Source of the DNA: Bacillota bacterium
GTDB lineage: Bacteria > Bacillota_A > Clostridia > Christensenellales > Aristaeellaceae
DNA: 64,000 nucleotides
Direction: 5' to 3'
Assembly (NCBI GenBank): GCA_023421735.1
Contig: JAEZSP010000022.1
Coordinates: forward strand, 62,001-126,000
The first letter of the stretch is position 1; the number at the start of each line of letters is the position of its first letter. Shown here in pieces: positions 17,352 to 24,582 of the stretch. A program made the translations under genes and the position numbers. Under the pieces are notes generated by a model, which saw nothing but the letters and a program-made list of their open reading frames with translations, did no database searches and was not told the DNA's origin.

Positions 17352-17702
17352 TTATCCGTTCGCATCAAACGCACCGGGGATGTGATTGAAAAATCCCGGC
17401 ATAATTTCGACCACGTCGAAGCGCATCGGCACGTCCGTCAATCCGTTTTCCGCCGCATATGCGGTCGCCGCGCGGATGATCTGCCGCCGTTTTTGCGCGG
17501 TCACGGCCTCGGCGGGTCGCCCATAGCGCGTGTTTTTGCGCGTTTTGACCTCGACAAAGGCGATGACATCGCCAAATTGCGCGATGATGTCGATCTCCGC
17601 GTTTGCAATTCGGACGTTTGATGCCAGAATCTCGGCGCCGCGCCCCATGAGAAAGTCCCGCGCTGCCGCCTCGCCGTCCGTGCCGATGCGCGTCTTGTTC
17701 AC
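17352..17702 (-). CDS. YraN/UPF0102 family putative endonuclease
   Basis: A 116-residue PD-(D/E)XK-fold protein. The start RIGTDGEAAARDFLMGRGAEIL and the nuclease-like core AEIDIIAQFGDVIAFVEVKTR are hallmarks of UPF0102. The family is thought to be a Holliday-junction-resolvase-like nuclease, with no firm role. It begins at a GTG that overlaps the stop of the M24 peptidase gene (GTGA, 17699-17702), so it is translationally coupled. In many Bacillota yraN lies next to rnhB and comM; here the large glycosyltransferase gene and the repeats lie between it and comM. Confidence 0.9.
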   Translation of the reverse strand: MNKTRIGTDGEAAARDFLMGRGAEILASNVRIANAEIDIIAQFGDVIAFVEVKTRKNTRYGRPAEAVTAQKRRQIIRAATAYAAENGLTDVPMRFDVVEIMPGFFNHIPGAFDANG

Positions 17703-18769
17703 AGTTCGACCAATTCACGCCCGAACCCGTTCAGCGTCTCGCAACCATCCTCCGTCACGCACACCAAATCTTCAATCCGCACGCCGAATTTTCCGGGCAG
17801 ATAGATGCCCGGTTCGATGGAAAACGTCATGCCCGTCTGTGCCGGGCGCGCGTTGACCGCGCTCGCGTCCATGGGCTCGTGTACCTCCAGCCCGATGCCG
17901 TGTCCGAGCCTGTGGATAAAGTATTTGCCAAAACCCGCGTCCTCGATCACCTTGCGCGCGGCAAAATCGATGTTCCGCATCTCGATGCCCGGACGCACGG
18001 CATTTCTGCCCGCCTCGTTGGCGCGCAAAACGACGTCGTATACCTTTTTGATCTCGTCCGTCGCCTTCCCCAGCACCACCGTGCGCGTCATGTCGCTCAT
18101 CATCCGTTCGTGTGCGAGGCCCACGTCCAATATGACCGTCTGTCCGCTCTCGAGCCGCGTCCCGTCAGACGCATGATGCGGCTCCGCGCAGTTTTTGCCG
18201 AAGCACACCAAAGGAGAAAAGCTCACGCCCGTGCCGCCGACATCCCTGGCGCATTTTGCGTATCGCTCACACACGTCAAGCTCCGTCTCCCCCGCGCGCA
18301 GGGTCGGGATGAGCCGCGTCATTGCCGCATCGTTTTTTCGCGAGCTTTTGCGCATTTGCACAATTTCCTGTGCATCCTTGATCATCCGCGCGTCGTCCAC
18401 GGGCCCGGAGCCCAGAACGGGGACGATATCGCCCCGTGCTTCGATGAGCCGGATGGTGAATTCGCTCGGCCAAAGCTTGTCGACGCCGATTTTCCCCGTC
18501 GGCAGAAAGGCAGCGAGGATCCGTACGCAATCCTCCGTGTCGTCAAACTCCGTCAGCGGTAAATTTTCCTGCTGTGTAAGCGCAAACAGCCGATTTGCGA
18601 ATAGGCGAACCTCGCCGCTTTTCTTCACCATCAGCGCAAGCATGCGCTCGCCGGGGTGGATAAAGAAGCCGGTCAGATAATAAACCGAATGCGGCGCGGA
18701 AACGAGGATGCAGGAAAGCCCTGCCTTTTCCATGTTTTCAATCACGCGCGCAAGCCTTTTCTCGTTCAT
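17699..18769 (-). CDS. M24 family aminopeptidase (Xaa-Pro type)
   Basis: A 356-residue pita-bread metallopeptidase. An N-terminal creatinase-like domain (1-120) precedes the catalytic domain. The five metal ligands are visible: Asp in VILDVG, Asp in SDMTRT, His in LGHGIGLEVHE, Glu in SIEPGIY and Glu in RIEDLV. It removes N-terminal residues preceding proline from peptides in the cytoplasm. ATG 18769 has GGAGA upstream and a promoter at 18790-18818. It is co-transcribed with yraN and diverges from the acetate-kinase-family gene. Confidence 0.95.
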   Translation of the reverse strand: MNEKRLARVIENMEKAGLSCILVSAPHSVYYLTGFFIHPGERMLALMVKKSGEVRLFANRLFALTQQENLPLTEFDDTEDCVRILAAFLPTGKIGVDKLWPSEFTIRLIEARGDIVPVLGSGPVDDARMIKDAQEIVQMRKSSRKNDAAMTRLIPTLRAGETELDVCERYAKCARDVGGTGVSFSPLVCFGKNCAEPHHASDGTRLESGQTVILDVGLAHERMMSDMTRTVVLGKATDEIKKVYDVVLRANEAGRNAVRPGIEMRNIDFAARKVIEDAGFGKYFIHRLGHGIGLEVHEPMDASAVNARPAQTGMTFSIEPGIYLPGKFGVRIEDLVCVTEDGCETLNGFGRELVEL

Positions 18770-18789
18770 GCGAACATCTCCTTTTTGCC

Positions 18790-18818
18790 ATTATAATTGG
18801 TATCTTCTCATTTTGCAA
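18790..18818 (-). promoter_or_regulatory. Promoter of the M24 peptidase-yraN unit
   Basis: Minus-strand TTGCAA (18813-18818) and TATAAT (18790-18795) with a 17-nt spacer, about 20 nt upstream of the gene. It is divergent from the promoter at 18836. Confidence 0.75.
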
Positions 18819-18835
18819 TGAATTTGTGCTTGGGA

Positions 18836-18864
18836 TGGACACCCGGTTTCCGGTTTGCTATAAT
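18836..18864 (+). promoter_or_regulatory. Promoter of the acetate-kinase-family gene
   Basis: TGGACA (18836-18841) and TATAAT (18859-18864) with a 17-nt spacer; the start codon is at 18883. Confidence 0.8.
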
Positions 18865-18882
18865 GGCGGGGGAGGGATGTCC

Positions 18883-20031
18883 ATGAATGTCCTCGTTTGC
18901 AATGCCGGAAGCACATCTTTAAAGTTCAAGCTCTATCAGTTTCCGGAAAAAACCGTTCTTGCGACCGGAAAGGTCGAACGGGTCGGCTCCGAAACGGATG
19001 CCATCTACGCCTTCCGGTCGGCGGATCTGGAAATCGCCCGGACGGGCCAGTGCGTCCCCGACTACATGACGGGCGTCAAGCGGTTTCTTTCGGATCTTGG
19101 CACCGTTCAAATCGACGCCGTTGGCTTTAAAACCGTGCTTTCGAAGGGGTTTCCCGGCGTCCATGTCATCGATCAGGCGGTCCTTCGGGGCATGGAAGAG
19201 TATCTGTCGGTCGCCCCTGCGCACAACCGCGCGTATCTCGATGCAATTTCGGTCTTTCAAAAAATCATGCCTGAAACGCCGCTCGTCGGCTCGTTTGAGA
19301 CGGCGTTTCATACCACCATCCCCATGGAGCGCCGCGTGTACGGCATTCCCTACGAACTGACGGAGCAGTATGGCATCTATAAAATGGGCTATCACGGCGC
19401 GTCGCACGCCTATGTTGCGTCCCGCCTCAGGGAGAAAAAGCGCGTCATCTCCTGCCATCTGGGCGGCAGCGGCTCCATCTGCGCGATCCTCGACGGAAAA
19501 TCCGTCGATAACAGCTTCGGCCTGTCGCTGCAGGCGGGCATCTTAAACGCCAACCGCGCGGGCGACATCGATCCCTATATCATTCCGTTCCTCGTTGCGG
19601 AAGGCATGCCCTTTGAAGACGTGATCACATCGCTCGAGGAAAAGGGCGGGCTTTTGGGCATATCGGGCGTATCCGGCGACATGCGTTTGCTGCGGGAAGC
19701 CGCGGACGGAGAAAACGCACGCGCCCAACTGGCCATCGACGTCTACATCAACGGCATCGTGCGTTATATCGGCGCGTACTGCGCGGAGCTCGGCGGACTC
19801 GATGCACTCGCGTTCACCGGCGGCGTGGGGGAGCACGACCGGCGGTTGCGCGCCGAGGTCGTCCGCCAGATTGCGCACTTCGGGCTCGCGCTGGATGAAG
19901 AAAAAAATGCGCGGGACGCATTTACCATCACGACCGACGAATCGCGCGTCTCTGCGTACGTCATCCCTGCCGACGAAGAGCTCGGCGTCGCGACGAACAC
20001 CTATCAAACGCTTACGGGAGGTGCCTTATGA
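18883..20031 (+). CDS. Acetate/butyrate kinase family protein with altered active site
   Basis: A 382-residue ASKHA-fold kinase. Conserved parts are LVCNAGSTSLKF, APAHNRA, YHGASHAYV, CHLGGSG, NRAGDIDP, FTGGVGEHD and PADEELGVATN. Two residues that are catalytic in classical acetate kinase differ: the Arg of HRVVHGG is Lys83 (GFKTVLSKG), and the Asp of FDTAFH is Glu139 (SFETAFH). The family moves phosphate between ATP and short-chain carboxylates. A different carboxylate is plausible. ATG 18883 has GGAGG 7 nt upstream; an in-frame ATG at 18877 is too close to it. The stop overlaps the nitroreductase start (ATGA). No phosphotransacetylase is adjacent. Confidence 0.85.
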   Translation: MNVLVCNAGSTSLKFKLYQFPEKTVLATGKVERVGSETDAIYAFRSADLEIARTGQCVPDYMTGVKRFLSDLGTVQIDAVGFKTVLSKGFPGVHVIDQAVLRGMEEYLSVAPAHNRAYLDAISVFQKIMPETPLVGSFETAFHTTIPMERRVYGIPYELTEQYGIYKMGYHGASHAYVASRLREKKRVISCHLGGSGSICAILDGKSVDNSFGLSLQAGILNANRAGDIDPYIIPFLVAEGMPFEDVITSLEEKGGLLGISGVSGDMRLLREAADGENARAQLAIDVYINGIVRYIGAYCAELGGLDALAFTGGVGEHDRRLRAEVVRQIAHFGLALDEEKNARDAFTITTDESRVSAYVIPADEELGVATNTYQTLTGGAL

Positions 20032-20600
20032 ACTTTAAAGATCTCGTTCTCAAAAACCGCAGCCAGCGTACCTACGACGAGAGCCGTAAAATCACGCGCG
20101 AGGAACTCGTCTCCCTCGTCGAACTCGCCCGCATATCCCCCTCTGCCGCCAATCGTCAGCCGCTCAAGTATTTCCTCTCCTGCGACGAAAAGACAAACGC
20201 GATCATACAGCCCATGACCGCCTGGGGCGGTTCGCTTCCGGAACTGCATTTGCCGCCCCAGGGACATCGCCCGACGGCGTTCATCGTGATTCTCGTCGAT
20301 AAAACCGTCACGCCCGACCCGCGCCATGCCGAAAAGGACGTGGGCATCGTCGCGCAGACCATGCTTCTCGGCGCCGCCGAGATGGGACTTTCGGGCTGCA
20401 TGATCGGCGCGTTCAAGCCCGCCCTCAAGGATGCGCTTGTACTGCCTGAAAACCTCGAAATCACGCTCGTCGTCGCGTTTGGCAAGGGCGAGGAAGAGAT
20501 CGAGATCGTCGATGCCGCGGATTCCGTCAAGTATTACCGCGACGGGGCGGGGAAACACTACGTGCCAAAGCGCACACTCGACGAACTGATTGTCAAATAA
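20028..20600 (+). CDS. Nitroreductase family protein
   Basis: A 190-residue FMN-binding oxidoreductase. The N-terminal LKNRSQRTYDESRKI and SPSAANRQPLKYFLS are the FMN phosphate-binding region, and GAAEMGLSGCMIGAF is the second flavin segment. Members reduce nitro compounds, quinones or enones with NAD(P)H, usually as dimers. The gene overlaps the preceding kinase gene by 4 nt, so both come from the promoter at 18836. The physiological substrate is unknown. Confidence 0.92.
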   Translation: MNFKDLVLKNRSQRTYDESRKITREELVSLVELARISPSAANRQPLKYFLSCDEKTNAIIQPMTAWGGSLPELHLPPQGHRPTAFIVILVDKTVTPDPRHAEKDVGIVAQTMLLGAAEMGLSGCMIGAFKPALKDALVLPENLEITLVVAFGKGEEEIEIVDAADSVKYYRDGAGKHYVPKRTLDELIVK

Positions 20601-20661
20601 CGGCGTGCTTGTGCGTTCTTTGAGAGCCTTTTGCATCCTTGCCGGGTTAACCTGGCTGCGC

Positions 20662-20690
20662 TTGACCGTGCCGTTTCACGGGTATAAAAT
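20662..20690 (+). promoter_or_regulatory. Promoter of the Mrp/NBP35-like gene
   Basis: TTGACC (20662-20667) and TAAAAT (20685-20690) with a 17-nt spacer; the ribosome binding site GGGAGA follows at 20709. Confidence 0.65.
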
Positions 20691-20722
20691 AGGAACAACC
20701 AAACCGATGGGAGATAATGGAT

Positions 20723-21550
20723 ATGTCTGAGAATGAATGCACCCACAACTGCGATACCTGCGGCGTCGATTGCGACAGCCGCCAGCAGGAGAGCCTCCTT
20801 GCAGAGGCAAATCCCAATAGCAATGTTAAAAAAGTAATCGGCGTCGTGAGCGGCAAGGGCGGCGTGGGCAAGTCCCTCGTGACCTCCCTGATGGCCGTGA
20901 CCATGCGGCGCCGCCAGCACGACACCGCCGTGCTCGACGCGGACGTGACCGGCCCCTCGATCCCCAAGGCCTTCGGCCTCAAGGGCACGCTGCTTGGCAG
21001 CGAGGAGGGAATCTTCCCTGCGGAGACCAAGCTGGGGACCAAGGTCGTCTCCATCAATCTGCTCCTTGAAAACGATACCGATCCCGTTGTTTGGCGCGGT
21101 CCGATCGTCGCAGGCACGGTCAAACAGTTCTGGTCGGATGTCGTCTGGGGCGACGTGGACTTCATGTTTGTGGACATGCCTCCGGGAACGGGTGATGTGC
21201 CGCTCACGGTGTTCCAGTCGCTGCCGGTGGACGGCATCATTATCGTCACATCCCCGCAGGAGCTGGTGTCCATGATCGTCCAGAAGGCCGTCAAAATGGC
21301 CGGTATGATGAATATACCGGTTCTCGGCATCGTCGAAAACATGGCGTATTATCAGTGCCCGGACTGCGGAAGCCGCCATTCCATCTTTGGCGAGAGCCAC
21401 GTGGAAGAAATCGCCAAGCAGTTCAATATCCCCGTGACGGCGCAGATTCCCATCAATCCGAAACTCGCGGCGGCAGCCGATAAGGGTACAATCGAGCTCT
21501 TCGAGGGCGATTGGCTCGATAAGCTCGCAGATGCCATTGAGCGTGTCTAA
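20723..21550 (+). CDS. Mrp/NBP35-type P-loop ATPase, Fe-S cluster carrier
   Basis: A 275-residue protein. A Cys-rich N-terminus (CTHNCDTCGVDC) may hold a cluster. The deviant Walker A VVSGKGGVGKSLV, a DADVTGPSIP motif, DMPPGTGD and the C-terminal CPDC pair (YYQCPDCGSRHSIFG) are all typical. Dimers carry a bridging [4Fe-4S] cluster and deliver it to apoproteins. The ATG at 20723 is preferred over 20717 for spacing to GGGAGA. The C-terminal end overlaps the GNAT gene by 20 nt. Confidence 0.93.
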   Translation: MSENECTHNCDTCGVDCDSRQQESLLAEANPNSNVKKVIGVVSGKGGVGKSLVTSLMAVTMRRRQHDTAVLDADVTGPSIPKAFGLKGTLLGSEEGIFPAETKLGTKVVSINLLLENDTDPVVWRGPIVAGTVKQFWSDVVWGDVDFMFVDMPPGTGDVPLTVFQSLPVDGIIIVTSPQELVSMIVQKAVKMAGMMNIPVLGIVENMAYYQCPDCGSRHSIFGESHVEEIAKQFNIPVTAQIPINPKLAAAADKGTIELFEGDWLDKLADAIERV

Positions 21551-21977
21551 CGTCAGGCGCGCGCGGATCACCGATGCCCGGGCGATCTGGGAAATCAATT
21601 CCCGGGCGCTCGGGTATGATTATCCGGAGGAGAAGACCCGCCTTCGGTTGGAAGTGGCCCTCGAAAAGCCCGATCATGCGATCTTCGTCTTTGGCGATCC
21701 CGTCGTTGGCTATGTCCACATAGAAGCCTATGACTGCACCTACGCGGATCCGCTGGGGAACATACTCGCGCTTGCGGTACACCCTGCGGCGCAGGGACGC
21801 GGCGCGGGCCGTGCGCTCATGGAGGCTGCCGAGCAATGGGCAAAATTGTGCGGCATTTCCGGCATCCGGCTCGATTCGGGAATGGATCGCACGGGCGCGC
21901 ACGCCTTCTATCAGGCCATTGGCTATCGGCTTAGGAAGGACCACCGCAACTTTGTTAAATCCTTCCCGAACGGTTGA
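21531..21977 (+). CDS. GNAT family N-acetyltransferase
   Basis: A 148-residue acyltransferase. The acetyl-CoA pyrophosphate loop is [20 protein letters not shown], and the C-terminal segment [12 protein letters not shown] is typical. The acceptor is unknown; closest in feel to small-molecule or phosphinothricin-type GNATs. The start lies inside the mrp-like gene, so it is probably translated by coupling. The rplS promoter -35 box overlaps its final codons. Confidence 0.88.
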   Translation: MPLSVSNVRRARITDARAIWEINSRALGYDYPEEKTRLRLEVALEKPDHAIFVFGDPVVGYVHIEAYDCTYADPLGNILALAVHPAAQGRGAGRALMEAAEQWAKLCGISGIRLDSGMDRTGAHAFYQAIGYRLRKDHRNFVKSFPNG

Positions 21978-22002
21978 TCACACACCTGAAATATGGTATA
22001 CT
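21974..22002 (+). promoter_or_regulatory. Promoter of rplS
   Basis: TTGATC (21974-21979) and TATACT (21997-22002) with a 17-nt spacer, leaving a leader of about 65 nt before rplS. Confidence 0.75.
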
Positions 22003-22072
22003 GATCGGCGTGACATCGGACGGTCCTCTGGCTTTGCGCATGAACGTCCTTGAGAGGAAGGAGGCCCATATT

Positions 22073-22417
22073 ATGAATGAGATCATCCGTTCCATCGAGA
22101 GCGCCCAGCTCCGCACGGACATTCCGACATTCCATGTCGGTGATACCGTCCGCGTATTCGTGAAGGTCGTCGAAGGCACGCGCGAGCGCCTTCAGGCGTT
22201 TGAGGGCACCGTGATCGCCCGCCGGAACGGTTCCGTCCGCGAGACGTTTACCGTTCGCCGCATGTCCTACGGCATCGGCGTCGAGCGCACGTTCCCGCTG
22301 CATTCCCCGCGTCTTGATCACATGGAAGTGGTTCGCAAGGGCAGGGTTCGCCGCGCGAAGCTCTACTATCTCAGAAACCTCAGCGGTAAAGCCGCAAAGG
22401 TCAAGAGCAAAACCTGA
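22073..22417 (+). CDS. rplS: 50S ribosomal protein L19
   Basis: A 114-residue protein beginning [18 protein letters not shown] and containing the family segment [16 protein letters not shown] and the C-terminal [17 protein letters not shown]. It sits at the 30S-50S interface. The true start is 22073 with GGAAGGAGG 5 nt upstream; an upstream extension to 21974 is not conserved. A terminator follows immediately, before rbgA. The rpsP-rimM-trmD genes that usually precede rplS are not here. Confidence 0.97.
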   Translation: MNEIIRSIESAQLRTDIPTFHVGDTVRVFVKVVEGTRERLQAFEGTVIARRNGSVRETFTVRRMSYGIGVERTFPLHSPRLDHMEVVRKGRVRRAKLYYLRNLSGKAAKVKSKT

Positions 22418-22424
22418 TCGATTC

Positions 22425-22458
22425 GGCGGAGGATTTCATCCTTCGCCTTTTCTTTTTT
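22425..22458 (+). terminator. Terminator after rplS
   Basis: A 10-bp stem with one G-U pair (22425-22434 with 22438-22447), a 3-nt TTC loop and TTTTCTTTTTT. The next gene's ribosome binding site begins right after, so read-through probably feeds rbgA. Confidence 0.85.
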
Positions 22459-22469
22459 ATGGAGGAATC

Positions 22470-23318
22470 ATGCCGGACATCAATTGGTACCCGGGGCATA
22501 TGGCGCGTTCGCGCAGGCTTTTGTCGGATCAGCTCCGCGCGGTGGATGCCGTGATCGAGTTGGCGGACGCCCGCGCGCCCCTTGCGACGCGCAATCCCGA
22601 CCTCGAGCGGCTCACGCGCGACAAGGCGCGGCTTTTGGTGCTCAACAAGGCCGACCTCGCGGACGATGCAGTCACGTCAAAATGGCTTGCGCATTTTCGC
22701 GCCAGGGGCATGGAAGCCGCGCGCTTTAATTCCAACGGCGCGCGCCCGAACCAGATTCTCTCCCGGCTCGATGCGCTGACCCGCCCAGCTGTCGAGCGCG
22801 CCGCGAAGCGCGGCATCAAAAAGACGGCGCGCATCATGGTGATCGGCATTCCAAACGTCGGGAAATCGACGTTTATCAACCGCATCAACGGATCGCCCAT
22901 CGCCAAGACGGCGGATCGCCCGGGCGTGACCCGCGCGAATCAGTGGATCAAGATATCGCCTTATCTCGAATTGCTCGACACTCCCGGCATGCTTCCGCCC
23001 AAGCTGGACGACCAAGCGCGCGCAAAGATGCTCGCGTTTCTCGGCTCCGTGCGCGACCGGATTCTCGATACGGAGGGCCTCGCCGCCGACCTGCTCCTTC
23101 ATCTGATGGCGGTCGCGCCCGAGGCGGCAAAGGCGCGGTTCAAGATCGCGGACGGGGAATACGAAGGAGCTTATGCCCTTCTCGAAGCGGCCTGCAGCGG
23201 CCGCGGCTGGCTCCTTTCCGGCGGTCGGGTCGATACCGATCGTGCGGCCGCGCTGGTGCTCGATGAGTTCCGCGCGGGCAAGGTGGGGAAGATCACCTTG
23301 GAATCTCCGGAGGCATAG
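22470..23318 (+). CDS. rbgA: RbgA/YlqF ribosome biogenesis GTPase
   Basis: A 282-residue circularly permuted GTPase. The order of motifs is G4 (LNKADL), then G1 (GIPNVGKST) and G3 (DTPGMLPP). The N-terminal INWYPGHMARSRR is characteristic. It promotes late 50S subunit assembly. ATG 22470 has GGAGGAATC in front. It follows rplS and precedes rnhB by 1 nt, as in many Bacillota. Confidence 0.96.
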   Translation: MPDINWYPGHMARSRRLLSDQLRAVDAVIELADARAPLATRNPDLERLTRDKARLLVLNKADLADDAVTSKWLAHFRARGMEAARFNSNGARPNQILSRLDALTRPAVERAAKRGIKKTARIMVIGIPNVGKSTFINRINGSPIAKTADRPGVTRANQWIKISPYLELLDTPGMLPPKLDDQARAKMLAFLGSVRDRILDTEGLAADLLLHLMAVAPEAAKARFKIADGEYEGAYALLEAACSGRGWLLSGGRVDTDRAAALVLDEFRAGKVGKITLESPEA

Positions 23319-23319
23319 C

Positions 23320-23949
23320 ATGCGCGAAACACCGGAACAAAAGTGCGCGCGGCTTACGAAAATCGAGTGTGATTTGTGGGCAAAGGGTTACATCATCGCC
23401 GGCATGGACGAGGTCGGCAGAGGCCCCCTCGCGGGCCCGGTGACGACCGCGTGCGTGTCGATTCCGCGGGACAAGCTCGTCCTGGGTGTTGACGACTCCA
23501 AAAAACTCTCGGAGAAAAAGCGCGAATCGCTCTATGACGCCCTCGTCGCGGCGGCGGACTACTGCGAGGTGACGTTCCTCCCACGCGATGTGATCGACGA
23601 GATCAATATCCTCAACGCCACGCGCCGTGCCATGGAAAAAAGCGCCCTTGGTTTTTGCCGCGAGAAAGGAATCATCCTGATCGATGCGCTCGATGGCCTC
23701 GCGCTCCCGTGCGCGGGCATGCCGATCGTCCATGGCGACCGGGAAAGTTACATGATCGCCGCCGCATCCGTGATTGCCAAGGTTGCCCGCGACCGCTATA
23801 TGATCGAACTTGACAAAACCTATCCCCAGTACGGCTTTGCCCGCAATAAGGGCTATGGCACGCAGGAGCACATTGCCGCGCTGAAAAAGTTCGGTCCCTG
23901 CCCCGAACACAGAAGGTCTTTCATCGGACATTTTATATTGGAGGAATGA
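23320..23949 (+). CDS. rnhB: Ribonuclease HII
   Basis: A 209-residue enzyme that cleaves RNA in RNA-DNA hybrids and at single ribonucleotides. The catalytic core has GMDEVGRGPLAGPV with Asp-Glu, ILIDALDGLALP, and DRESYMIAAASVIAKVARDR; the C-terminal YGFARNKGYGT is typical. ATG 23320 is preceded by GGAGG inside the end of rbgA. Length is normal. Confidence 0.96.
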   Translation: MRETPEQKCARLTKIECDLWAKGYIIAGMDEVGRGPLAGPVTTACVSIPRDKLVLGVDDSKKLSEKKRESLYDALVAAADYCEVTFLPRDVIDEINILNATRRAMEKSALGFCREKGIILIDALDGLALPCAGMPIVHGDRESYMIAAASVIAKVARDRYMIELDKTYPQYGFARNKGYGTQEHIAALKKFGPCPEHRRSFIGHFILEE

Positions 23950-23950
23950 C

Positions 23951-24430
23951 ATGGCGATCAGACTCAGTGCCCGGGGCATCATCATCCACGATGAAAAGAT
24001 TCTTTTAAATAGTCTTGCCGGGGGCACCTATTATAACTTCCCCGGAGGCAAAGTCGAAGACACGGAAACGGCGCCCGAGACCGTCGCGCGCGAAGTGCGC
24101 GAAGAAACAGGCTATGCGGTTTCGGTCGGCGATTATATCTTTACATATGAATATGAACCCGATCGCTGCGCTCATTTCGACGGCGACTGCCACCGCATGC
24201 ACCTGTTTTTCAGATGTAGTTTGAAAGATGGCGCCGAAGTCGCCGCGCCCTTTCATCCCGACCGCGATCCGAACGATCTGTCCCCGTCGCGCCCCGTGTG
24301 GGTGCCCCTGTCCGACCTCAAGACGATTTCCTTTATTCCGTCAGCCATTCGGGAATCGCTGCTGAAATATCTAAACACGGGCGTCTTCGCGCCGCGCTAT
24401 TTTGAATGTGCAAAGCCGCAGGATACATAA
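23951..24430 (+). CDS. NUDIX hydrolase
   Basis: A 159-residue NUDIX protein. The box reads GGKVEDTETAPETVAREVREETG (about 32-54). Start MAIRLSARGIIIHDEKILL is typical of small MutT-like proteins. It begins 1 nt after the rnhB stop, with TTGGAGG at the end of rnhB as ribosome binding site. The substrate is unknown. It is the last gene before the structured leader at 24460. Confidence 0.9.
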   Translation: MAIRLSARGIIIHDEKILLNSLAGGTYYNFPGGKVEDTETAPETVAREVREETGYAVSVGDYIFTYEYEPDRCAHFDGDCHRMHLFFRCSLKDGAEVAAPFHPDRDPNDLSPSRPVWVPLSDLKTISFIPSAIRESLLKYLNTGVFAPRYFECAKPQDT

Positions 24431-24459
24431 ACCGGAACATCGAAAGGGGGGGAACGCCC

Positions 24460-24580
24460 GATGCGGAATCAGCGACCTAATGTCTCAGTATGGCCGGGTC
24501 TTCGCAAGCCATGCTGAGCTTCCCGTAAAACCCGCGAAGCCCCGACCGTACTGCTCCGCATTCAAATAAAAGGAGTACGG
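24460..24580 (+). promoter_or_regulatory. Putative riboswitch-like structured leader, class not recognised
   Basis: A 7-8 bp closing stem (24461-24467 with 24555-24561) encloses an 11-bp hairpin (24484-24494 with 24508-24518). The 13-nt hairpin loop can form a pseudoknot: 24500-24505 with 24534-24539, extended by GGG 24496-24498 with CCC 24540-24542. The 3' strand of the closing stem overlaps CCGTACTGCTCC (24546-24557), which can instead pair with the ribosome binding site GGAGTACGG (24572-24580). The two states are mutually exclusive, as in translational riboswitches. Confidence 0.65.
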
Positions 24581-24582
24581 TT

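Noticed and set aside
24460..24580. A T-box, cobalamin or twister-type identity for the leader of the ABC gene
   Set aside because: The T-box GGGTGGNACCGCG core, the B12 box and the conserved twister core are not present, so I left the class open.
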